A DNA stretch of 64,000 bases from Bacteriovoracaceae bacterium UBA3083 (GTDB lineage: Bacteria; Bdellovibrionota; Bacteriovoracia; Bacteriovoracales; Bacteriovoracaceae): the NCBI GenBank assembly GCA_002366565.1, contig DFBJ01000012.1, forward strand, positions 62,001-126,000, written 5' to 3'. Position 1 is the stretch's first letter. The number at the start of each line of letters is the position of its first letter. Positions 44,275-52,394 of this stretch are shown one piece after another. Both the position numbers and the translations under genes were made by a program. The notes beneath the pieces were generated by a model that was not told the DNA's origin, ran no database searches, and was given only the letters and a program-made list of their open reading frames with translations.

Positions 44275-44517
44275 ATGAGATTTCTTCTCTTATTTCTAAT
44301 TTCTGGATTTGCCTACGCTGACTTTGACATTTCTTATGAAGTGTTAAATTGCAACTTGGGTGAAGATAGCTGTGAAGTAAGGGTAGAGTTTGCTGATTAT
44401 CAAAGTGACTTTCTATATACAAACTCTTGCTACGATATAATCCCTAACTCTCGGAATATTCAATATTGTATTGAAGACTTAGAGGTTAGGGCCTATAGAG
44501 TTTATAATAATCGCTAA
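44275..44517 (+). CDS. Short secreted paralogue of the cysteine protein family
   Basis: An 80-residue protein with a short signal peptide (MRFLLLFLISGFAYA) and a middle FDISYEVLNCNLGEDSCEVRVEF that aligns with YDYSFNELKCDSETNTCELTFEF of the intact paralogue. The N-terminal CGDTWC motif and the C-terminal third are missing or altered, so it is a shortened copy. Its ATG directly follows the stop of the decayed copy, consistent with an originally coupled tandem array. It is possibly itself on the way to decay. Convergent with the next gene, 2 bases apart. Confidence 0.55.
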   Translation: MRFLLLFLISGFAYADFDISYEVLNCNLGEDSCEVRVEFADYQSDFLYTNSCYDIIPNSRNIQYCIEDLEVRAYRVYNNR

Positions 44518-44519
44518 GT

Positions 44520-46583
44520 CTAGAGCCCCATTCTAAAAATATTTATAATGTAATCAGTCCCATCATAGAATAGTTTTTTCAGATATAAGTTTCCTTTAGC
44601 TGATATACCAAACTTACCTTGAGGCCATGAAGTACAACCTGTAGGACAAACTCCTTGTAGGTCTTTTATTGTGTCTTGGTCTGGATCATACTTATACAGC
44701 TTTGGTGTAGAACTATCATAAGATAGGATCATATATGTTTTACCATTGTAGGTGATACTGTCTTCAATAGTTGAGGTAGAGCTACCATTAGAGATAATAA
44801 ATGTATTGAATGAACTGTCTACTCTCATAAGTTCCATATTAGTTCCTGTAGAGACATTGTAAATTAGATCACCATTCTCTAGCTTTGTAATAAATTGTGG
44901 TGAGCTAGAGTTTACTCCAGTATTAATATCAGAAATAAGAGTTTCATCATTTACTGTAATACCATCGTGTTTATAAAGTTCTATACCGTAGGTCGTCCCG
45001 TCATAATCTAGTGAGAATACTAGATGATTATTTAATATTTGAATCTCATTTATAAAGGTGGATGTATAAGGTATATTCGTTAACTTTATAAGAGATGACC
45101 CGTCGTATGAGTATAGCTCTGAATTGTCTATTCCATTGTCGGCTCTAAAATAAATTCTTCCATTATAATTAATAAGTCCTGCTGGCCATGAACCTGTACT
45201 ACCTATGTTTATGTCTGCAACGAGTTCTATACTTTCAGAACTATTCATTCTATACAACTCACTTCCTGTTGTACCGTTATCTGCTACAAAATATAAGTTA
45301 GACCCTAATATAGTAAAGAATGGAGTAGATATCCCAGATGATGTTCCTGGATTTATATCAGACACAAGGTATGTTCCAGCAGCAGTCCCATCTGTTGTCC
45401 ATATTTCGTATCCCTCTGTTGAAGAGCTAGCAGAGAAATAAACTTTTGAATTAAACATAAAGAAGTTACTTGGCCACGAAGATGATGGCCCGGTATTTAT
45501 ATCTTTTAGTAGAAATGTTCCAGGAATTGTTCCATCAGTCACCCATAACTCAGTTCCATTGGTTGAATCTTGTGAGTTAAAAAATAATTGGTTTCCAAGT
45601 TTTATAGTATGAGTAGTTGAATTATTTGATGGAAGGATTTCTGTAATTGAATTTGTTTGTTCATCTAAAGTAAAAATTGTCGACTGAGCAGTAGAGTTTG
45701 AACTAAGAAAGACCGTTTTATCTGATAAAGCCTGCATGTCAAAATACATATCGCATGTATCACCAATACTTGTACTTATCACGCTAAGTGTTTCATCACT
45801 TCTATCTGCAAAAAACATATAATTATTTGAGCTATCAGAATATTCTCTCGTCTCTAAATTTGTTGTTTTTCTAAATGTTTGAAGAGATCTCAATTCTCTG
45901 TAGTCTCCGCTACATGTAGTATTTCCATATGCATATACAATTGGATTGAAAAAACTATTAGTACTTCCTACAGGTACTTTCATATTTGTTGCTGTACCTG
46001 GTGTAATACAACTAGAAGCCATTGCTATAGTTGCATTATCTGAAGCTGTCTCTATGTTACTTATAGACCAACTAGGGTAGATAATTCTGTAAGAGTTCCC
46101 TGCTCCTTTTGACATAAGCTGACAAGTACTAGAAAAAGAGGTTACATCATTAAGGTTAGCGCAGCCTGTGAAAACAAATGGGTCCTGTGGGTTTAATGTA
46201 GATGGAAATATATTAGGGTTATTACAGTTTGTCTGACTAAGAGTTATATTGATCTCCATCGACTCGCCTTGGATTGTCTTAGTCGAATTATAACAAGAGA
46301 GATTTCCTTCAAATGGCTGAGATCCATCCCAGTATAAAGCATAAAAGGTCCAGTTTCCCTGAGTTAATTCCAGATCAATATTTGAATCACTTGGGAGAAT
46401 TTTTTTAGCAAAGGTTTGATTAGTATCTAAGCTACCTCCGTAGAGCATTACAGAGTTACTAAATCCTGTGAGTGCACCTAAAAAGACTTTGGCCTGTGTG
46501 GTTGGTTCTGACCTACTTGGGCCACATGAAGTGAGTAATGTTGTAAATAAGGCCAAGATTATAATTTTAGTATAGTTTTTCAT
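44520..46583 (-). CDS. ELWxxDGT-repeat surface lipoprotein
   Basis: The 687-residue product has a lipoprotein signal (lipobox LTSC, Cys near residue 20). Residues about 290-620 hold five repeats of about 50 residues of the ELWxxDGT type: GTELWVTDGTIPGTFLLKDI, GYEIWTTDGTAAGTYLVSDI, then weaker GSELYRMN, NSELYSYDG and GIELYKHDG units, a pattern forming beta-propeller-like folds in bacterial exported proteins. N-terminal 250 residues are a separate Cys-containing region. A surface or periplasmic binding role is likely; ligand unknown. Confidence 0.85.
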   Translation of the reverse strand: MKNYTKIIILALFTTLLTSCGPSRSEPTTQAKVFLGALTGFSNSVMLYGGSLDTNQTFAKKILPSDSNIDLELTQGNWTFYALYWDGSQPFEGNLSCYNSTKTIQGESMEINITLSQTNCNNPNIFPSTLNPQDPFVFTGCANLNDVTSFSSTCQLMSKGAGNSYRIIYPSWSISNIETASDNATIAMASSCITPGTATNMKVPVGSTNSFFNPIVYAYGNTTCSGDYRELRSLQTFRKTTNLETREYSDSSNNYMFFADRSDETLSVISTSIGDTCDMYFDMQALSDKTVFLSSNSTAQSTIFTLDEQTNSITEILPSNNSTTHTIKLGNQLFFNSQDSTNGTELWVTDGTIPGTFLLKDINTGPSSSWPSNFFMFNSKVYFSASSSTEGYEIWTTDGTAAGTYLVSDINPGTSSGISTPFFTILGSNLYFVADNGTTGSELYRMNSSESIELVADINIGSTGSWPAGLINYNGRIYFRADNGIDNSELYSYDGSSLIKLTNIPYTSTFINEIQILNNHLVFSLDYDGTTYGIELYKHDGITVNDETLISDINTGVNSSSPQFITKLENGDLIYNVSTGTNMELMRVDSSFNTFIISNGSSTSTIEDSITYNGKTYMILSYDSSTPKLYKYDPDQDTIKDLQGVCPTGCTSWPQGKFGISAKGNLYLKKLFYDGTDYIINIFRMGL

Positions 46584-46623
46584 AAGCCTCTCTTCGGGTT
46601 ATGAACAATCTTACTTTATAAAC

Positions 46624-48606
46624 TTAGTTAATTTTTTTTTGATGTAATTTCAGGATGATAGGAGTTAGGGCAATTATAATTAAGACTAAATATGTAAAGA
46701 AAATTGGCCACTTTTTAGGTAAATATAGAAATTCTATTTTTTGTTGACCTTTATCTAATTGAATACCCATAGAGATATCATTAATTCTATATACTTGAAG
46801 TGCTCTATTTCCTGAGTATGCTTTCCATCCTGGTGAAAAATACCAAGGTATTAATAAGAAGCTTCCACAAGATGAATTTACTCTAGCTTCAAACTTTTGA
46901 GAATTATATGAAGGTTTAATATCAATTAATGCTTCCTCATAGCATCCTTCTTGAATTTTTATGGACACATTATCTTTGAGTCGACCATTATCTAAACTAA
47001 ATTTTGAGTCAATTATATGTTCTTTCCAATCTATGGACGTATTCTTTTTGTACTCTTTTCCTTTAAATTTTAGGAAGGGCCTAATTTTAATATTATTTGT
47101 AACAATTGCTTTTAGTGGAGAAGCTATTTTATGTTTATATATATAAAACTGTCCTTCAGTCTCCTCAAGACTCCAGTTGGAATTATTAAGTATCTCTTTT
47201 TCTTTTTGAGTTAAATTCATAAATAGTAAATGGCTAACACCAAGACGTATCGCATTTTCATTTATAATGACATTTTTGCAATTGACCATTTTAAGAGCGG
47301 AAGAAGTTATATTTGATGTTGTATTCAAAGTCGCAACTCCAAATGCTCTAAGGTTTGGAACTTTATTTGGAGAGTAATTTCTTAGCCCGTTTGGACATAT
47401 TTTAAAACGCGTTTGATTATTTTGATATTTTTTAAGCACTTTTCGATTAGTAATTAAATTTTCATCTATAAAACTAAAGTTGGGCCTGAAGATAAGGCCT
47501 TCCATTATTGAGATAAAAATTAGAACTGAGATAAACTTTATACTCTTTAGCTGTTTAGATTTAAAAAATGTAAAACTTAAAACAATTGCAAAGATATAAA
47601 TAGTGAACTTTTCAGGATATCTAAGCTGATTTAATAATGGGGTTGATAATAATATTTCTTTGGATACAACAAAGTTTTCACCAAAAGAAAGTATAAGTGC
47701 CATGGTCATTAGAGAAAGTATCGCTAATGCAATTTTTTTCTTTGATTTCAATAGAGTGAAAAAAAATAAAAAACTAATTACTAGACCTAAAGATACTGAC
47801 CTGAACCAAGTTATACCTGGTGATGGGCTAAGACCTGAGTTTGTAAATAATTCTAATACTCTTCTTGGTGTATTGCTAAACCTGAGGGCAATTTCCTCGG
47901 GCTGCCCATAATGCCTTGCCATTAAGGGTTGTATCTCTGAATAGAATACTAGAAAAGGTAGAGTTCCGACGAGAAAGGCCATGATTGTTAATGTGAATTC
48001 TTTGGTTGGTCTTTTTTCTAAAAGTAGATAGCAAAGGGTTGGAAGTAATATAAATAGAAAAGGGTCTCCATTTGAGAAAGTCCTTGAAAGAACTAATCCT
48101 GCTAGTAAGTAAATGAGTTTAGAGTTTGTGTTAATCGCCTTTGTAAATATATAGAGAAATGCAGGAATCCATATTGTAGACCAGAGAGATAAGCGTTGTG
48201 TGGTTGAAAGAAGTAGTGGGGTTGCTAAGAAAGCAAGAGGAAGAAGTGTTGCAATTTTTTTAGTTGTTCTTGAGATTAGCAACTTATATGAGAAGTAGTA
48301 AAAAATAGTAAACGCAAATATAAAATTTACTTTATAGGCCCATGGAGTACTGAGTATAAGGTAACTGATAGCTTTTAGAGATAAAAGTCCATTTGTTGGA
48401 TTCGCCAATAGTGGCTCACCAAGAAGGTTTAAGGAATAAATCCAGCTAAAATTCATGTCTTTAAAAAAATAATCATTATGAGAGTATCCAACCTGAAGTG
48501 GTGTTATCCCTTGAAATAGTTTCCCTTCAAAAAATAGTGGATACAAAATAACCACACAAAGAATTGTAGGTAGCAATATATATAAATTGTTTTTCAATTT
48601 TGTCAT
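46624..48606 (-). CDS. YfhO-like polytopic membrane protein
   Basis: A 660-residue protein with about 11-12 transmembrane helices in residues 8-370 and a last one near 632-652, around a soluble domain (370-620). The late motif YFSPGWKAYSGNRALQVYRINDISMGIQL and KIEFLYLPKK fits the YfhO/GT-C-like family ('GW.A.vDG...V.......V.lp.G.H.V.F.Y.P'). Such proteins are linked to glycosylation of wall or surface polymers. Specific activity unknown. Same direction as the ELWxxDGT gene, 40 bases apart. Confidence 0.78.
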   Translation of the reverse strand: MTKLKNNLYILLPTILCVVILYPLFFEGKLFQGITPLQVGYSHNDYFFKDMNFSWIYSLNLLGEPLLANPTNGLLSLKAISYLILSTPWAYKVNFIFAFTIFYYFSYKLLISRTTKKIATLLPLAFLATPLLLSTTQRLSLWSTIWIPAFLYIFTKAINTNSKLIYLLAGLVLSRTFSNGDPFLFILLPTLCYLLLEKRPTKEFTLTIMAFLVGTLPFLVFYSEIQPLMARHYGQPEEIALRFSNTPRRVLELFTNSGLSPSPGITWFRSVSLGLVISFLFFFTLLKSKKKIALAILSLMTMALILSFGENFVVSKEILLSTPLLNQLRYPEKFTIYIFAIVLSFTFFKSKQLKSIKFISVLIFISIMEGLIFRPNFSFIDENLITNRKVLKKYQNNQTRFKICPNGLRNYSPNKVPNLRAFGVATLNTTSNITSSALKMVNCKNVIINENAIRLGVSHLLFMNLTQKEKEILNNSNWSLEETEGQFYIYKHKIASPLKAIVTNNIKIRPFLKFKGKEYKKNTSIDWKEHIIDSKFSLDNGRLKDNVSIKIQEGCYEEALIDIKPSYNSQKFEARVNSSCGSFLLIPWYFSPGWKAYSGNRALQVYRINDISMGIQLDKGQQKIEFLYLPKKWPIFFTYLVLIIIALTPIILKLHQKKIN

Positions 48607-48650
48607 TACTTAGATGGTAAGGACATGCTGAAAGATTATCAATAAAAAAA

Positions 48651-48666
48651 GGGAGCCTAGGCTCCC
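48651..48666 (-). terminator. Intrinsic terminator of tex
   Basis: A perfect 16-base palindrome (7-bp stem, two-base loop) followed on the minus strand by seven T residues, 10 bases after the tex stop. Confidence 0.88.
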
Positions 48667-48676
48667 TCATTCAGTT

Positions 48677-50986
48677 TTATTTAAATTTGAAGCCTTTTAA
48701 TCCAGCAAAGGCGTTGTTCTTAAGTGGAACATCTGGCTTTGGTGTAGATTGTCTTGAGTTAGATCTTCTTGGTGTTGATTCGTAGTTTGATTTAAATTCA
48801 GCATTTCCATCATCTTGCTTACAAGATAATGAGATACGTCCTCTATCTAGATCAACATCTTTAACTCTTACCTTAACTTCTTGACCAACTTTAAGTTCTT
48901 CAAGAGCATTTTCAACAAACTTATCAGCAATTTGTGAAACGTGAAGTAAACCATTCTCTTTAATTCCGATGTCAACAAATGCACCAAATTGCGTGATATT
49001 TGTAACGATACCTGGGTACCACTCATCAACCTGAAGATCTGATATCTTAGAGATATCTTTTCTAAACTCTGTTGTTTTGAATTCAGTACGTGGATCCTGC
49101 GATGGAGCTCTTAGTGACTTGATGATGTCATTATGAGTATATTCACCAACTTTTGTTTTAAAGTCTGTGTCTTTTTCCATTTTTAAAATATTTTCATTAT
49201 TTTGAAGAAGGTCACTTATTGCAAGTCCATTTCCTTCGCACCAAGAGTTGATTGCTTCATAACTCTCTGGGTGAATGAAAGTAGAATCTAGTGGATTTAC
49301 TCCTTCGTAAACTCTTAAGAATCCAGCGGCCTGTTGGAAAACTTTCTTTGAGAACCTTGAAACTTTAAGTAACTCTTCTCTGTTATTAAAGCCTTTATTG
49401 TCTTCTCTATACTTTACAACGTTCTTAGCAACACTTGGACCAATACCTGAAATAAATGAAAGTAGAGGAGCGGAAGCTGTATTGATATCAACTCCTACAT
49501 AGTTCACACAACTTTCAACTACACCATCTAGTGACTTTTTAAGTCTCGTTTGATTAACATCATGTTGATATTGCCCAACACCGATAGACTTTGGATCGAT
49601 CTTTACAAGCTCTGCTAATGGATCTTGAAATCTTCTTGCAATTGAGATTGCTCCTCTTACTGTAGGGTCTTTATCTGGAAATTCCTTTCTTGCAATATCA
49701 GAAGCTGAATAAATAGATGCTCCTGCTTCAGAGATCATTGTGGCTTTTACTTTTCCAGACTTTACTTGAGGAACATATTTTTCAACTATTGCTAGTGTTT
49801 CTCTACCGTAAGTACCATTACCAATAGCAATGTACTCAATACCAAATTGCTCTATCATTGCTTCAACAATTTTAGCCGATTCAACAACATGATTCTTTGG
49901 TGGGTGAGGGTATACTACTGTATCAACAAGAAACTTACCTGTGTTATCCACTACAGCAAGCTTTACACCTGTTCTAACTCCTGGGTCCATTCCTAGAACT
50001 GTCTTGGCCCCTAGGTATGGTTGAAGTAATAAGTTCTTAAGGTTTACACCAAAAACGTTGATTGCTGACTCATCAGATAGTTTTTTTAGATCAGTTTTCA
50101 TTTCAAGGTCTAGTGAACCGTGAATATAGTTATTGAACGCTTTCTTTGAGCAGTCCATTAAAACGTTAACGAGCGTAAGAGCTTCGTCGTCGAAGAATTT
50201 CTTTTTAAGTAGCCCTGTTGCAACTTCTTCCGGAAAAGAAACTTCAACTTTTAGAACTTTTTGAGTCATCCCACGTCTCATTGCTAGGAATCTGTGTGAT
50301 GCTTTTGGATCTTTTAGTTCAGAAACTTTTTGTTCGAATTCAAAGTAATCTTTATATTTTTCATAATCTTTGATTGTTTCGGCCTTATCTCTTTTTGAAG
50401 ATTTTAAAATGGCCTCTTTCCAGTAATCAGCTCTTAGTTGCTCTTTGATTTCTGTATCATGAGCAAACTTTTCGATGATAATGTCACATGCACCTTTTAC
50501 AGCATCTTCAAAGCTATTTACTTTCTTCTCAGCATTGATGAACTTTACAGCTTCTTTTGCAAGATCTTGCATTGTTCCTTTTGTCGATAAGATAAGTTCT
50601 GCGAAAGGAGCTAGACCGGCCTCTGTTGCCATCATTCCTTTTGTTTTCTTTTTTACTTTATAAGGAGCATAGATATCTTCTAGTTGATTGATTGTATCTG
50701 CTGCTAAAATCTTCTTTTCAAGTTCAGGAGTTAATTGCTCTTGTTTTTTGATTGTATCAAGAATGAATTGTCTTCTTTTTTCTCTCTCAAGGTATTCTTC
50801 ATAAGAGTTTTGAATGTCTCTAATTTGAACTTCATCAAGTCCGCCAGTGGCCTCTTTTCTATATCTTGTAATAAAAGGTATAGTACATTCCTCATCAATT
50901 AACATTGTTAGTGCTGCAATTACTTGCTTAGCTGAAATTTCTGTATTTGTAGAAGCATATACAACTGCTGTTGAGTCAATCGCCAT
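48677..50986 (-). CDS. tex: Tex-family RNA-binding transcription accessory protein
   Basis: A 769-residue Tex protein. In order: helical N-terminal HTH region (EECTIPFITRYRKEATGGLDE), YqgF-like RNase H domain (LGMDPGVRTGVKLAVVDNTG, about 328-347), helix-hairpin-helix pair (FISGIGPSVAKNVVKYRE), and a C-terminal S1 domain (GIVTNITQFGAFVDIGIKENGLLHVSQI, about 644-671). Tex acts on RNA polymerase complexes and stress tolerance. Length is typical (about 770). Likely a single gene with its own terminator. Confidence 0.95.
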   Translation of the reverse strand: MAIDSTAVVYASTNTEISAKQVIAALTMLIDEECTIPFITRYRKEATGGLDEVQIRDIQNSYEEYLEREKRRQFILDTIKKQEQLTPELEKKILAADTINQLEDIYAPYKVKKKTKGMMATEAGLAPFAELILSTKGTMQDLAKEAVKFINAEKKVNSFEDAVKGACDIIIEKFAHDTEIKEQLRADYWKEAILKSSKRDKAETIKDYEKYKDYFEFEQKVSELKDPKASHRFLAMRRGMTQKVLKVEVSFPEEVATGLLKKKFFDDEALTLVNVLMDCSKKAFNNYIHGSLDLEMKTDLKKLSDESAINVFGVNLKNLLLQPYLGAKTVLGMDPGVRTGVKLAVVDNTGKFLVDTVVYPHPPKNHVVESAKIVEAMIEQFGIEYIAIGNGTYGRETLAIVEKYVPQVKSGKVKATMISEAGASIYSASDIARKEFPDKDPTVRGAISIARRFQDPLAELVKIDPKSIGVGQYQHDVNQTRLKKSLDGVVESCVNYVGVDINTASAPLLSFISGIGPSVAKNVVKYREDNKGFNNREELLKVSRFSKKVFQQAAGFLRVYEGVNPLDSTFIHPESYEAINSWCEGNGLAISDLLQNNENILKMEKDTDFKTKVGEYTHNDIIKSLRAPSQDPRTEFKTTEFRKDISKISDLQVDEWYPGIVTNITQFGAFVDIGIKENGLLHVSQIADKFVENALEELKVGQEVKVRVKDVDLDRGRISLSCKQDDGNAEFKSNYESTPRRSNSRQSTPKPDVPLKNNAFAGLKGFKFK

Positions 50987-51106
50987 GATGTGAATCCCCT
51001 TGGAGTCTTTATTGGTCTCTTCTTGAAACCATGTGTTATTTACTGTATTTTAATAGCAATATACGATAAATAGACGACCTCAATTTGACAATGAGAAACC
51101 TACAAA

Positions 51107-52123
51107 ATGACACAAGATATTCAAAAATTTGATTTATTAATACTAGGAAGCGGCATTTGTGCTCAATCTATCTTATTTGAACTTTCAAAAAGTGAGAGGT
51201 TCGATCTTGACAGTTTGAATATTGGGCAAGTCAGCAATGATCAATTAACTGCTCCTTGTAGCTTAAATTCTACTAGTGTCGTAAGTTTATCTGGAACGAG
51301 TAAAGGGATGAGCCCACTAGGTGACTTAATCGTAGATTCTTATCACTATACTGTTGATCAAATAAAAAAAGACTTTGAAGAGACCTTTCATCCAGCAACA
51401 CAGTATTTTATCTATGATGAAAATAAGTGCAGGGCCCAATTTCTAAGACGCAATAAAGAGATCGTTGATCAGAAGATCTTTGATTTTGATTTTCAAGGAA
51501 ACCGTGAAGATTGTTTTATTTTAGATAATGTTAGTCTTATGGAAAATATTTCTAAAAAGTTGAACTCACTTAATTTAACAAAGCTTCAAGATACAATTGT
51601 TGATGTAAGTAAAGAGCGTGTTGTTACTCTTATGAGCGGAGAGAGACTTTTTGCAAAGAAAATAATTTGTGGGCTTGGAGCCTATTCAAATCATTTCTTA
51701 AAAGAGATGGATCATGATCATTTAAATAAATCAAAAGTTGTTCCAGGTGATTATCTTGTATTTGAAGATGTGGACTTAGAGTCAGAATCAATTGTAATAA
51801 CTATGGGTCACTTTAATTTGGTTTATAGAGCTTATTCAAAAACAATCTTAATTGGTGGAACTTCTCTTCGTGAGGAGTGGAATGCCGTTGATTACGTAGA
51901 GCTTCGTCCTCTATATGACTTCTTTAAAAAGATAATACCTAAGTTACCACCTTTTGAGTCTGGGCATATTAAAACTGGTTTAAGGCACAAGGGTAGAAGA
52001 AGAAGGCCATTCCTAGGTGAGATATCGGATTCTATCTATTCATTTCATGGTGTTTATAAGAACGGGTTTACTTTTTCATTTTGTATGGCGAATAACTTCG
52101 TAAATAATGACCTAATTCTTTAG
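51107..52123 (+). CDS. DAO-type FAD-dependent oxidoreductase
   Basis: A 338-residue flavoprotein: FDLLILGSGICAQSILFEL (residues 8-26) is the FAD-binding G-x-G-x-x-A/G loop, and the middle contains ICGLGAYSNHFL and YRAYSKTILIGGTSLREEW, positions at which DAO/ThiO family proteins bind the isoalloxazine; GLRHKGRRRRPFLGEI corresponds to 'G.RP.t.D..P.iG'. The usual Glu/Asp after beta-2 is unclear. It probably oxidises an amine or hydroxy acid; substrate unknown. The gene stands alone next to tex, in the opposite direction. Confidence 0.78.
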   Translation: MTQDIQKFDLLILGSGICAQSILFELSKSERFDLDSLNIGQVSNDQLTAPCSLNSTSVVSLSGTSKGMSPLGDLIVDSYHYTVDQIKKDFEETFHPATQYFIYDENKCRAQFLRRNKEIVDQKIFDFDFQGNREDCFILDNVSLMENISKKLNSLNLTKLQDTIVDVSKERVVTLMSGERLFAKKIICGLGAYSNHFLKEMDHDHLNKSKVVPGDYLVFEDVDLESESIVITMGHFNLVYRAYSKTILIGGTSLREEWNAVDYVELRPLYDFFKKIIPKLPPFESGHIKTGLRHKGRRRRPFLGEISDSIYSFHGVYKNGFTFSFCMANNFVNNDLIL

Positions 52124-52130
52124 GACGAAG

Positions 52131-52346
52131 TTATCTACATTCCCCATTTTCATAGCGAACGTTTCTACAGCTAGCGGTACAGGAATTACTATAAGTCCTT
52201 CCATCACTTCCACAGACTGGATTATATATTTCCATACAGATACATGAGTTTAATTCTGAATTTTTAGATTTTTTATCTTCTTTTACCGACGTTTGAGCAC
52301 AAGAAGTTAGGATAAAGAATATTGGTATTAGGAGTAATAATTTCAT
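52131..52346 (-). CDS. Kazal-type protease inhibitor lipoprotein
   Basis: A 71-residue lipoprotein: signal with lipobox LTSC (Cys 16), a short charged linker, then one Kazal domain with all six cysteines in CICMEIYNPVCGSDGRTYSN and SCTASCRNVRYENGEC (including the invariant Y-x-N-x-C). Kazal domains block serine proteases; the predicted reactive site is around residue 37 to 39 (E-I after Cys-M). A surface-bound inhibitor could protect the cell from its own or prey proteases, as an inference. Its ribosome site lies inside a 17-bp hairpin. Confidence 0.88.
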   Translation of the reverse strand: MKLLLLIPIFFILTSCAQTSVKEDKKSKNSELNSCICMEIYNPVCGSDGRTYSNSCTASCRNVRYENGECR

Positions 52347-52385
52347 AAAGACCTCTTAATGATTATACAATCATTAGAGGTCTTT
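52347..52385 (-). terminator. Long hairpin: terminator and possible RBS-masking element
   Basis: A 17-bp stem with one bulge (52347-52363/64 with 52369/70-52385) lies between the giant lipoprotein gene and the Kazal gene, both on the minus strand. Its 3' arm carries the AAGAGG ribosome site next to the Kazal ATG, and a T-rich tail overlaps the start, so it can end the upstream transcript and hide the Kazal ribosome site. A TATAAT in the loop may be an independent -10 element. Confidence 0.75.
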
Positions 52386-52394
52386 TCAATAGTT

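Noticed and set aside
43884..44422. Minus-strand frames over the small cysteine gene array
   Set aside because: Shadow frames without ribosome sites; the plus strand holds homologous coding sequence.
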